NCBI RefSeq assembly: GCF_020889705.1 | Contig: NZ_JACMYP010000069.1 | Coordinates: 1 to 33,752 of the forward strand | Reading direction: 5' to 3' | DNA from: Bradyrhizobium altum | GTDB lineage: Bacteria; Pseudomonadota; Alphaproteobacteria; Rhizobiales; Xanthobacteraceae | DNA length: 33,752 nucleotides | Part shown: piece after piece, positions 18,561 through 25,245 of the stretch | Layout of the letters: each line of letters starts with the position of its first letter | How positions within the stretch are numbered: position 1 is the stretch's first letter | Notes under the pieces: model-generated | Told to the model about the DNA's origin: nothing | Database searches by the model: none | The model's input: the letters and a program-made list of their open reading frames with translations, nothing else | Program-made: the position numbers and the translations under genes

Positions 18561-18637
18561 GGGCGGCTAGCTCAGCTGGTTAGAGCGTCTCGTTTACACC
18601 GAGAGGGTCGGGAGTTCGAATCTCTCGCCGCCTACCA
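18561..18637 (+). tRNA. tRNA-Val (anticodon UAC)
   Basis: A 77-nt cloverleaf. The acceptor GGGCGGC pairs with GCCGCCT (terminal G-U), the D-arm is GCTCAGCTGGTTAGAGC, and the anticodon stem TCTCG/CGAGA has the loop TTTACAC, giving anticodon TAC (valine). The T-arm contains GTTCGAATC and CCA is encoded at 18635-18637. Confidence 0.97.
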
Positions 18638-18757
18638 GCTTTCGCTCCTCTCGGGCTTCGGCTCGGCAAGCCAGTCTTCGCGGATCAACTTATCCGCTTG
18701 TTCGGTCCGCAGGGCGAAGGCTGTCTCGCCGAAGCTCGAAGAGCGAAGGCGGACTGG
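18638..18757. repeat. imperfect long inverted repeat next to tRNA-Val
   Basis: Directly after the tRNA CCA, the arm at 18638-18662 (beginning GCTTTCGCTC and ending GCTTCGGC) pairs imperfectly with 18728-18750 (GCCGAAGC...GAGCGAAGGC). The pairing covers roughly 22 positions, with a few mismatches and a small bulge. Inside is a perfect hairpin, GCGGAT-N6-ATCCGC, at 18680-18697, and a further CCAGTC/GACTGG pair. This could be a copy of a small intergenic palindromic element or a stable RNA structure. No coding potential is seen up to 18903. Confidence 0.5.
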
Positions 18758-18903
18758 TTCAAAATCCCATCGCTGCTGTTCCCTGCGAGCCGCGAGCCGA
18801 GGCGGACCAAAGTATGATTCCCGCGCATGTTAATGTTGCCGCTCGGGTTTGATGCCGACGCCGCTGCGATGCTATTCTCTCCGCCTAACCGGGAACTTGA
18901 TGC

Positions 18904-19197
18904 ATGCGCAAACTCGCCGCGATTTTTCTTCTCACCATGATTGCCGGACCGGCATTGGCGCAGGAGGATCATGTTCAGCGCTATCGCGAAGAGATCGAGA
19001 AGTCGCCGTCGGATGTGGCCAACGAGGCGCGGCAGCAGCGCGCCTACCAGCGCGCGCTCAGCGGTGTGCCGGACCAGAAGCCGACCGACCCGTGGGGCAT
19101 TGCGCGCAGCAATGACGGGCAGGCCGCCCCGAAGGGCAATGCCGCGAAGACGCCTGCGCCGAAGCCGGCCAAGCCCACGAGCGCTGCCGCCAAATAA
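18904..19197 (+). CDS. small secreted protein of unknown function
   Basis: A 97-residue protein with a clear Sec signal peptide (MRKLAAIFLLTMIAGPALA, cleavage before QED). The mature part is short and charged, with an RYREEIEKSPSDVANEARQQ helix. The C-terminal tail is rich in Ala, Pro and Lys (TPAPKPAKP). It is likely periplasmic. I recognise no family. It is followed 22 nt later by the YciI-like gene, so the two may share a transcript. Confidence 0.75.
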   Translation: MRKLAAIFLLTMIAGPALAQEDHVQRYREEIEKSPSDVANEARQQRAYQRALSGVPDQKPTDPWGIARSNDGQAAPKGNAAKTPAPKPAKPTSAAAK

Positions 19198-19219
19198 TCC
19201 CCGAGAGCGGACCAGGTCG

Positions 19220-19525
19220 ATGAAATACTACGTCTGCAAACTGACCGGACCGCGCCCGACCTTCCCGCAGGACATGACGCCGCGGGAAGCCGCCATCATG
19301 CAGGCGCATGTCGCCTATTGCGGCGAATTGCTGCAAGCCGGCAAGGCGCTGATCTTCGGGCCGGTGGCCGATCCCGCCGGCGTCTGGGGACTGGGCGTGC
19401 TGCGACTATCCGATGATGCCGATCCGCAGGAGATCGTCGCCAACGATCCCGTGACCAAGGCCGATGCCGGATTTACCTATCAGGTCATACCGATGCTGCG
19501 CGCTGCGACGCGCGAGACTTGCTAG
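19220..19525 (+). CDS. YciI-like protein
   Basis: A 101-residue ferredoxin-like (dimeric alpha-beta barrel) protein. It begins MKYYVCKLTGPRPTF and contains MQAHVAYCGELLQAGKALIF, GPVADPAGVWGLGVL and the closing DPVTKADAGFTYQVIP, all typical of the YCII domain. Members include small dehalogenase-like or unknown enzymes. ATG 19220 follows an ACCAGG ribosome-binding site. It lies between the small secreted protein and the methyltransferase, all on the plus strand with short gaps. Confidence 0.85.
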   Translation: MKYYVCKLTGPRPTFPQDMTPREAAIMQAHVAYCGELLQAGKALIFGPVADPAGVWGLGVLRLSDDADPQEIVANDPVTKADAGFTYQVIPMLRAATRETC

Positions 19526-19558
19526 GATCGGCGCAATTTCTCAACAAGGTTGGATCGC

Positions 19559-20413
19559 ATGAACGCAGGCCATCCGCAAAACGCCGATCAGATTGCATAT
19601 TGGAACGGGCCGGGCGGTCAGCGCTGGGCTTCGAGGCAAGCCGCGCAGGATATCGTGCTGCAGCCGGTGCTCGACCTCCTGATCGATCGCGCCGCGCCGA
19701 AGGCCGGCGAGCGCATCGTCGATGTCGGCTGCGGCAGCGGCGCCTCGACGAATGGGTTTGCGACCAAGGTGGGGCCGTCAGGCCATGTGTTCGGCGTCGA
19801 CGTCTCCGGACCAATGCTGGAGCGGGCACGGCAAAGCACGCCGAAGGATGCGCCGGTCACCTATGCGCTTGCCGACGCCACGGTCTATCCGTTCGATCCC
19901 GCAAGCTTCGATCTCCTGGCGTCGCGCTTCGGCGTGATGTTCTTTGCCGATCCGGCGGTGTCGTTCGCCAATCTGCACAAGGCGCTGAAGCCGTCGGGCC
20001 GGCTCGCCTTCGCCTGCTGGCAGGAGCCGCGCGAAAATCCGTTCTTCATGGCGCCGCTGCAGGCGGTCTACAAGCACGTGCCGAAGCTGCCGCAGCTTGG
20101 TCCCGAAGACCCCGGTCCGTTCTCATTCGCGTCCGAAGCGCGCGTGAACCGGATCCTCGGCGAAGCGGGGTTTTCCGGCATCGCGATGGAGCCCTGCCGG
20201 CTTGAGTTCGATGTCGCGATCGGGCGCGGAATCGACGCCGCCGTCCAGAGCGCGCTCGAGATCGGGCCCGCCAGCCGCGCACTGGAAGGACAACCGGATG
20301 ACCTACGGGCCGCCGCCGTCACCTCGATCCGTGAGGCATTGACGCCGTTCGTCAAGGGCGATGCCGTGCTGCTGCCGGGCGCGATCTGGATCGTGACCGC
20401 GCGGGCGTCATAG
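19559..20413 (+). CDS. class I SAM-dependent methyltransferase
   Basis: The 284-residue protein has a Rossmann-type methyltransferase domain. Motif I VDVGCGSG is at residues 54-61, an acidic end of strand 2 at FGVDVSG, and motif IV-like FDLLASRFGVMFFADP. The wording matches the UbiE/Methyltransf_25 group, and the C-terminal half is variable. ATG 19559 is preferred, with AAGG about 9 nt upstream; a TTG three codons earlier is the alternative. The substrate is not predictable. It starts 33 nt after the YciI-like gene, so the three small plus-strand genes may be one unit. Confidence 0.88.
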   Translation: MNAGHPQNADQIAYWNGPGGQRWASRQAAQDIVLQPVLDLLIDRAAPKAGERIVDVGCGSGASTNGFATKVGPSGHVFGVDVSGPMLERARQSTPKDAPVTYALADATVYPFDPASFDLLASRFGVMFFADPAVSFANLHKALKPSGRLAFACWQEPRENPFFMAPLQAVYKHVPKLPQLGPEDPGPFSFASEARVNRILGEAGFSGIAMEPCRLEFDVAIGRGIDAAVQSALEIGPASRALEGQPDDLRAAAVTSIREALTPFVKGDAVLLPGAIWIVTARAS

Positions 20414-20429
20414 CGAACCCAGGCGGCGG

Positions 20430-20689
20430 CTACTTGAATTGGGCGCGGCACGCCGGACTGAGGTGGCGCTTGTTCCGTTCCATGCACGCGGTGATCTGCC
20501 GGACGCTCGGAACGAACTCACGGCAGAGCTTCATGGCGTCGGCCCGGCAGGCCCTTCGTTGTTCGCCGTACCCGAATTCGCATGCGCGTTCCCTGCAAGG
20601 GCGGCAAAGGCGAGTGTTGCCAATAGCGCGATCGCTGCAGTTCGGGAGTTGCGGATTGCTCGGTTCGTCGCGCGAGCGCTTCGCATCAT
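20430..20689 (-). pseudogene. Cys-rich secreted protein, frameshifted after the signal peptide
   Basis: The reading from ATG 20689 (second ATG at 20686) gives a signal peptide (RTAAIALLATLAFAALAGNAHA), then runs into NSGTANNEGP and stops at 20531. In another frame, starting at the same junction, comes CEFGYGEQRRACRADAMKLC, then REFVPSVRQITACMERNK and RHLSPACRAQFK, ending at TAG 20430. This second part has regularly spaced Cys residues, as in small periplasmic Cys-rich-repeat proteins common in Bradyrhizobium. Joined, they make a sensible secreted protein of about 86 residues. A one-base indel near 20575-20590 would explain it. It could be decay or a sequencing error. Confidence 0.6.
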
Positions 20690-20703
20690 GGTCTCTGTCT
20701 TAC

Positions 20704-21975
20704 CTAGCTGCCAACAACGCCGGCCTTCTGCTCCCAGATCATCGCCAGGTGCACGATGGTCTGCACGGCCTTCTCCATGTCCTGGCGGCTCACCCATTCG
20801 AGCCGCGAATGAAACGCGTGCTCGCCGGCGAAGATGTTGGGGCAGGGCAATCCCATGAACGAAAGCCGCGAGCCATCTGTGCCGCCGCGGATCGAGGTCT
20901 TTACCGGCGATAGCCCGGCGCGCTCGATCGCTTCGATCGCATAGGCGACGATCTGGGGGTGGCGATCGATCACCTCTTTCATGTTGCGGTATTGCTGCTT
21001 GACCTCCATGCGGTAGGTCGAGCGCGGGTATCCCTTCATGACGTCCCGCACGATCTTCTCGAGCAGCGCTTCCTTCTGCTTCAGGCCTTGCTCGGTGAAA
21101 TCGCGGACGATGAAGTCAATCCGCGCATTCTCTAGCGCCCCCGAGATTGCGACCGGATGCAGAAAGCCTTCCTTGCCTTCCGTGGTCTCGGGCGAACAGG
21201 TGTCCTTCGGCAGGCGATCGACGATGGCGGCCGCGATCTTGATCGCGTGCTCCATCTTGCCCTTGGCAAAGCCCGGATGGGTCGCGACACCTTCGATGAT
21301 GATGCTGGCGCCGTCGGCGGAGAAGGTCTCGTCCTCGATGTGGCCCGCGGTCTCGCCATCCATGGTATAGCCGAAATCGGCCCCTAACTTCTTGATGTCG
21401 ACCTTGTCGACGCCGCGGCCGATCTCCTCGTCCGGCGTGAACAGGATCTTGATGGTGCCGTGCTTCACCTGCGGGTTGGTGATCAGGAAATGCGCGGCGT
21501 CCATGATCTCGGCGAGGCCGGCCTTGTTGTCGGCGCCGAGCAGGGTGGTGCCGTCGGTCGTGATGATGTCGTTGCCGATCTGGTCTGCCAGCGCTTCGTG
21601 CTCGGCGGCGCGGATCACCTGCGAGGCATCGGCCGGGAGCACGATGTCGCCGCCGCGGTAATTCTTCACGACCTGCGGCTTGACGTTCTTGCCGGTGCAG
21701 TCGGGTGAGGTGTCCATGTGCGAGCAGAAGCAGATCACCGGCACCGTCTTGTCGGTGTTGGCCGGGATCGTCGCATAGACGTATCCGTGTGGATCGAGGT
21801 GCGCATCGGATATGCCCATCGCCTGCAGCTCGGCGACCAGCAGGCGGCCCAGATTCTTCTGCTTCTCGGTGGAGGGCGTGGTCGGTGAATCCGGATCGGA
21901 CTGGGTGTCGATCACGACATAGCGCAGGAAGCGCTCGGTGACGGTGTGCTTGAAGTCGAGAGCCGGTGCCAGCAT
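20704..21975 (-). CDS. pepT: peptidase T (tripeptide aminopeptidase)
   Basis: The 423-residue M20-family zinc aminopeptidase removes N-terminal residues from tripeptides in the cytoplasm. Numbered from ATG 21975, the metal ligands and catalytic residues are visible: H86 and D88 (CSHMDTSPD), D149 (LLGADNKAG) and E183/E184 (FTPDEEIGRG). The start at 21975 (MLAPALDFKHTVTERFLRYV) matches the family N-terminus. The frame remains open to 22047, but that extension is atypical. The Shine-Dalgarno sequence is weak. The length is normal. A shared transcript with the upstream HU gene is unlikely because a strong terminator lies between them. Confidence 0.93.
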   Translation of the reverse strand: MLAPALDFKHTVTERFLRYVVIDTQSDPDSPTTPSTEKQKNLGRLLVAELQAMGISDAHLDPHGYVYATIPANTDKTVPVICFCSHMDTSPDCTGKNVKPQVVKNYRGGDIVLPADASQVIRAAEHEALADQIGNDIITTDGTTLLGADNKAGLAEIMDAAHFLITNPQVKHGTIKILFTPDEEIGRGVDKVDIKKLGADFGYTMDGETAGHIEDETFSADGASIIIEGVATHPGFAKGKMEHAIKIAAAIVDRLPKDTCSPETTEGKEGFLHPVAISGALENARIDFIVRDFTEQGLKQKEALLEKIVRDVMKGYPRSTYRMEVKQQYRNMKEVIDRHPQIVAYAIEAIERAGLSPVKTSIRGGTDGSRLSFMGLPCPNIFAGEHAFHSRLEWVSRQDMEKAVQTIVHLAMIWEQKAGVVGS

Positions 21976-22064
21976 GAAGACCGCGCAAGGGTAGGAGAAC
22001 GGGAATAAGACGCTCAGGCGAAGTTGGTTCGCGCAAGCAAAGCGCATCGAGCGACAACTCTACA

Positions 22065-22112
22065 ACAGAAAAGCGCCACTCCGGGGCCGCGTCGCGAGCC
22101 GGAATGGCGCTT
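22065..22112 (-). terminator. intrinsic terminator of the HU gene
   Basis: On the minus strand AAGCGCCATTCCGG pairs with CCGGAGTGGCGCTT (13 of 14 pairs, the other a mismatch or wobble) around a 14-nt loop, followed by TTCTGTTGT. The arms occupy 22099-22112 and 22071-22084. It lies 22 nt beyond the HU stop and before pepT. Confidence 0.8.
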
Positions 22113-22134
22113 GGTATCAAGCAAGTTAAGAACC

Positions 22135-22434
22135 CTAGACGGCTTCCTTCAGCTCCTTGGCGGCGCGGAAGGCGACCTTCTTGCTCGCCTTGATGTGGAT
22201 CTGCTCGCCGGTCGCCGGGTTGCGGCCCATGCGGGCGGCGCGCTTGCGAACCTGGAGGATGCCGAGGCCAACGATGCGAATCCGCTCGCCCTTCTTGAGG
22301 TGCTTGGTGATCCGGGTGACCATGTCGGTCAGGATCGCCTCAGCCTGCTTCTTGGACAGCTCCTGCTCCTCGGCGATGGCAGCCGCCAGGTGCTTCAGCG
22401 TGATCGTCGCCGGGGTCGCTGCTTTCTTCGCCAT
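22135..22434 (-). CDS. hupB: HU family DNA-binding protein
   Basis: A 99-residue nucleoid protein that bends and compacts DNA as a dimer. The HU fold is clear: helices LKHLAAAIAEEQELSKKQAE and AILTDMVTRITKHL, then the GERIRIVGLGILQVRKRAAR strands, the DNA-binding arm RMGRNPATGEQIHIKASKKV and the closing AAKELKEAV helix. The N-terminal extension MAKKAATPATIT is longer than in E. coli HU and typical of Bradyrhizobium-type copies. ATG 22434 is chosen because GAGGAGGG lies about 9 nt upstream. In the common lon-hupB order this gene would directly follow lon; here other genes and a strand change separate them. Confidence 0.93.
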   Translation of the reverse strand: MAKKAATPATITLKHLAAAIAEEQELSKKQAEAILTDMVTRITKHLKKGERIRIVGLGILQVRKRAARMGRNPATGEQIHIKASKKVAFRAAKELKEAV

Positions 22435-22476
22435 GTGTGGCCCTCCTCGTTGCTGAATGGCTGGATTGCTGCTTTC

Positions 22477-22500
22477 ACGCGAATGGCGCGCCGTTCGCGT
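22477..22500. promoter_or_regulatory. 24-bp near-perfect palindrome upstream of the HU gene
   Basis: ACGCGAATGGCG is followed immediately by CGCCGTTCGCGT, symmetric at 22 of 24 positions with no spacer. It lies 43-66 nt before the HU start codon, where a promoter or 5' leader would be. It may be an operator or a leader hairpin. The rest of 22501-22765 shows no further feature I can support. Confidence 0.45.
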
Positions 22501-22765
22501 CGGGAAAATGCGTCCGGAAAAGTCCTGAAACCGCCGGTTCTGGGAACGGGCAGCGCCGAGCCCGGCCACAGGAAACCCAGACGTATCAGGCCTTATTTGA
22601 TTCGGGGCTTTGCTGACTACGCCGTTTCCCCTGAAAACAGGCGACAACTCGCGCCCACAGCGCGAAAATGCCCGCGCTGTGCAGGGCTCCGCAACGTGCT
22701 TGACTATCGGGATGCGGGCCTTTATGCCCTCGTTCCTGCGCGGATCAATCCGATGATCGGCATCC

Positions 22766-22842
22766 GCGGGAGTAGCTCAGTTGGTTAGAGCGCCGCCCTG
22801 TCACGGCGGAGGCCGCGGGTTCGAGTCCCGTCTCTCGCGCCA
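22766..22842 (+). tRNA. tRNA-Asp (anticodon GUC)
   Basis: A 77-nt cloverleaf. The acceptor GCGGGAG pairs with CTCTCGC (one G-T), the discriminator is G, and CCA is at 22840-22842. The anticodon stem CCGCC/GGCGG has the loop CTGTCAC, giving anticodon GTC (aspartate). The T-arm is GCGGGTTCGAGTCCCGT. The integrase-like gene ends 22 nt downstream, pointing inward, which is the usual arrangement for an element integrated into the 3' end of a tRNA gene. Confidence 0.97.
22820..22842 (+). other. presumed attachment site (att) in the 3' end of tRNA-Asp
   Basis: Integrases of tRNA-targeted islands usually recombine in the T-arm and 3' end of the gene. The integrase gene lies 22 nt away in the expected orientation. 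The partner repeat at the far end of the element was not found between 22843 and 33752, so the core boundaries are inferred only. Confidence 0.4.
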
Positions 22843-22863
22843 TCAATTCAAGTGCAATTTCAA

Positions 22864-24258
22864 TCACTTGCCACCTTCACGACGTTTTCGCTGAAGTTCC
22901 AAGAGTGTCATAAGGGGCGCCGTCATGACACTTTCGGCCGCCCTTTGTTCCAGCCGCTCGGCTCCGATCGCGCGCGCTTCATCGAAGCGCCGGACACTCG
23001 CGACATTGACCGGGTTGTAGGTCTTGCGGAGCCGATTCGAGGCCGAGACGGTGTTCGCCATCTTGTTTGACTGGTCTGTGATGGAGCCGCCGCCGGCATC
23101 GCCTTCCACGGCGCCGGAGCGACGCATATCGCCGAGCTGGCGCCATTCATTCTTGCCGAACGCCAGCGCCCTGACCCGGGCGAAGTCTTTTTCGAGTCGG
23201 TCCTTGGTGTAGGGACGGGGCGCGATATGCCGACCACCACCGTGATCGCCGCCCCACTGTCCGGTCTTGCCCTTGCGGCTCACCGGGCGGCCGCCGCGCG
23301 TCCAGAAGAGGGGCGTTGCGTCGAGTAGGTCGACGCCCATCTGATCGAGATAGGCAACCAGGATCGCAGTGGACCATTGCGAGAGGGTCGCTGCGGCGGC
23401 CCTGCCTGTCTTGGCTCGATCGAGGCGGAAGAATAGGCCAACGCGGTCGCGGTCCGCTTGTCCTGCCGTGATGGTCTGCGCATCGATCGGCGACAGCATC
23501 GAGTCCCATGCCACCGCCATGCAGGCGGCGAGGCCGTAGAACTTGTTGCGCCAAGCGACCTGCACCAACGTCAACACCTCATGACGCATCCAGATTTCTT
23601 GCCGAGGATCTGGCGCCGAGTTGGCGAACGCCTTGCCGGGATCAGTGAGGCCGTCGCAGTAGCCGTGCATCGCCTGCATTCTGTTCCAGAGCGCACGCCA
23701 GACCTTGATCACCATGTGGCGCTCGGTGACCGAGACCTTGCTCTCGATCTCGGGCACCAACCCGGTAGCCTTGCCGGTGACGGGATCAATGCGGAGAAAG
23801 TGTTCCGGTTGAATCGTCTTCGGATCGCAGTCACCAAAGCGCGGTCCGAGCCATTTCCACGCGCGGGGCCAGCTGTCGCGCTTCTCCTGCCGTGGCGTCC
23901 AGGTGATGCCCTTCGCCAACCGCTCGGCCTTCCGCAACTCCATCGCACGCTGATAGGCGTGACCGACACTGCCATCCGGATAGCGCACCAGCGTTGTCCG
24001 GGCGGGCGCTGACGCGTGCCCGGATCGGACCTGATCCCACGCCCGGTTCAACTCGATCGCGCGCTGTTGGTCTTCCACGCTGGGTTTGGGATTGCCTTCT
24101 GCATCGGTGTCCGGACCACCGCGGCCCATGGTGACAAGGCCAAAGCCGTGCGCCCGCATGGCCTTGGTCGGGCGCCAGCGCCAACGGCCGTACAGGAATA
24201 GGAAGTACCTGATCTTGTCCCGGCCCACGGCCACGTCTCCGCAATAGACTAGGTGCAC
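22864..24258 (-). CDS. divergent tyrosine-recombinase-like integrase
   Basis: The protein has up to 464 residues. GTG 24228 is an alternative start with better ribosome-binding spacing (GGAG 8 nt upstream). The C-terminal half looks like a phage integrase catalytic domain: a Lys in RLDRAKTGRAA, an Arg in box II (GDMRRSGA, R379) and a probable nucleophile Y414 (RLRKTYNP) 35 residues later. The first catalytic Arg is missing (AVAWDSMLSPIDAQTIT where TGLRxSE is usual), and the box II His is Gly. The position immediately after tRNA-Asp supports an integrase role. It could instead be an inactive derivative. It lies downstream of three tiny genes, probably on one transcript. Confidence 0.7.
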   Translation of the reverse strand: MHLVYCGDVAVGRDKIRYFLFLYGRWRWRPTKAMRAHGFGLVTMGRGGPDTDAEGNPKPSVEDQQRAIELNRAWDQVRSGHASAPARTTLVRYPDGSVGHAYQRAMELRKAERLAKGITWTPRQEKRDSWPRAWKWLGPRFGDCDPKTIQPEHFLRIDPVTGKATGLVPEIESKVSVTERHMVIKVWRALWNRMQAMHGYCDGLTDPGKAFANSAPDPRQEIWMRHEVLTLVQVAWRNKFYGLAACMAVAWDSMLSPIDAQTITAGQADRDRVGLFFRLDRAKTGRAAAATLSQWSTAILVAYLDQMGVDLLDATPLFWTRGGRPVSRKGKTGQWGGDHGGGRHIAPRPYTKDRLEKDFARVRALAFGKNEWRQLGDMRRSGAVEGDAGGGSITDQSNKMANTVSASNRLRKTYNPVNVASVRRFDEARAIGAERLEQRAAESVMTAPLMTLLELQRKRREGGK

Positions 24259-24298
24259 GGCAATTTCACCCTAGCATCACGGAGCGGCGGCCCATCGG

Positions 24299-24445
24299 TC
24301 AAGGTCGCTCCGGGAGCGGCGGCGACTTGTCCGCCGTCAAGACTGTCCCGTCCGGCCTCACCCCCACCACTCGCAAGCCGGCGCAGAGCGCGGCCTTGAT
24401 GGCCCGCTCGATCATGCGCTGGGTGTAGGGGTTGGCGCGGGACAC
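24299..24445 (-). CDS. 48-residue island protein, GTG start
   Basis: This small gene reads VSRANPYTQRMIERAIKAAL, then CAGLRVVGVRPDGTVLTADK, ending in Pro-rich PPLPERP at TGA 24299. GTG 24445 is preceded by GGGGGGT at good spacing and lies just 3 nt after the stop of the upstream gene. The amphipathic helix followed by a short beta hairpin (VVGVRPDGTVLT) is seen in small proteins next to integrases in rhizobial islands. I know of no assigned function. Confidence 0.6.
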   Translation of the reverse strand: MSRANPYTQRMIERAIKAALCAGLRVVGVRPDGTVLTADKSPPLPERP

Positions 24446-24448
24446 CTG

Positions 24449-24637
24449 TCACCCCCCGCCAACACCGCCGCGCTTGCCGTGATCCAACAAATCGGCCGCG
24501 CCGTGAAGGTGAATCATGACCTGCGTGACGATCGATGACGGCAAATGCGCCGCTCCATCATCGCCAATGTAGATCGTCAGCACTTTGGCGATGTTGCGCA
24601 GGCCGGTTGGGGTGATTGTAACTTCTGAGGTAGCCAT
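24449..24637 (-). CDS. 62-residue island protein of unknown function
   Basis: The protein starts MATSEVTITPTGLRNIAKVL and continues TIYIGDDGAAHLPSSIVTQV, then MIHLHGAADLLDH, with a Gly-rich tail. ATG 24637 has a perfect AGGAGG Shine-Dalgarno sequence. The start codon overlaps the TGA of the Arc-like gene by one base, and the stop lies 3 nt before the next start, so the three small genes are tightly coupled. No family is recognised. A short alpha/beta protein is likely. Confidence 0.65.
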   Translation of the reverse strand: MATSEVTITPTGLRNIAKVLTIYIGDDGAAHLPSSIVTQVMIHLHGAADLLDHGKRGGVGGG

Positions 24638-24810
24638 CACCGCACCTCCTGCTGATCGCGCTTGCGCAAGGCGTGCATTCGATCCCTGACCGCCCTGACC
24701 ACCTGGGCCTGCATGCTGCTCACGTTGTGCTTCGCCTGACTTTCGAGCCAGGTCCGCACGTCGCGCGGCACCCAAATTAGCGCGGGGACGAAATCGTTTG
24801 ACTTATGCAT
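24637..24810 (-). CDS. Arc-like ribbon-helix-helix DNA-binding protein
   Basis: A 57-residue protein: MHKSNDFVPALIWVPRDVRT, then WLESQAKHNVSSMQAQVVRA and VRDRMHALRKRDQQEVR. The pattern of a short beta strand (ALIWVPRDV), helix A (VRTWLESQAKHN), the tight turn VSSMQAQ and helix B (QVVRAVRDRM) fits Arc/MetJ ribbon-helix-helix repressors. ATG 24810 has GGAA about 8 nt upstream. As the first gene of a four-gene minus-strand unit ending in the integrase, it could be the repressor or recombination directionality factor of the element. This role is inferred from size, fold and place. Confidence 0.65.
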   Translation of the reverse strand: MHKSNDFVPALIWVPRDVRTWLESQAKHNVSSMQAQVVRAVRDRMHALRKRDQQEVR

Positions 24811-24897
24811 GGCAGGTTCCCGAAAACCGAAACTTTGATACTTAAAATATTGGTAATGGATAGCGGGAACAGCAAGACGAAACCCAGCAAAAGCTGC

Positions 24898-25094
24898 ATG
24901 AACAAACTGTCAGGCGTCAACGAAAACGCCGTCAGCATCACAACGGCAAGCTGAAACTTGCCGACCTGCCAGACTGGGATTGGTACGACATCTCGGCACA
25001 CCTCAAATGCACTGCCTGCGGCAAGGTCGGCTGGATCGACTCACGGCTCGACTGGGGCAAGGTGATTGACTTCGCCAAGGGTGTCTCCGGCTAA
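24898..25094 (+). pseudogene. remnant of a small zinc-ribbon-like protein
   Basis: A frame ending at TAA 25092 encodes HNGKLKLADLPDWDWYDISA, then HLKCTACGKVGWIDSRLDWG and KVIDFAKGVSG, with one CxxC pair and many Trp residues, a composition not expected by chance. The frame has no ATG after its upstream stop (TAG near 24861). A neighbouring frame supplies MNKLSGVNENAVS from ATG 24898, so a frameshift near 24940 probably broke the gene. Upstream sequence is A+T-rich. Alternatively only the C-terminal part was carried in by a rearrangement. Confidence 0.5.
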
Positions 25095-25245
25095 CCCCTC
25101 TCGGATATCAGCCGGGGGGGGGGTGGGTCAGCGATACGATCATCATGGCTGCGATCAGAAACGCTGGCTTGCAGCTGACCAGCCATGCCGTCCTGAAGAA
25201 GAGCTTTTGTTTAGCTCACCAGCAGTCTGAGTGTTTGGGGCGCGA

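Noticed and set aside
24777..25001. Hydrophobic 74-codon minus-strand frame
   Set aside because: It overlaps the Arc-like gene start and the zinc-ribbon remnant, and has no ribosome-binding site; the hydrophobicity comes from the A+T-rich promoter region.
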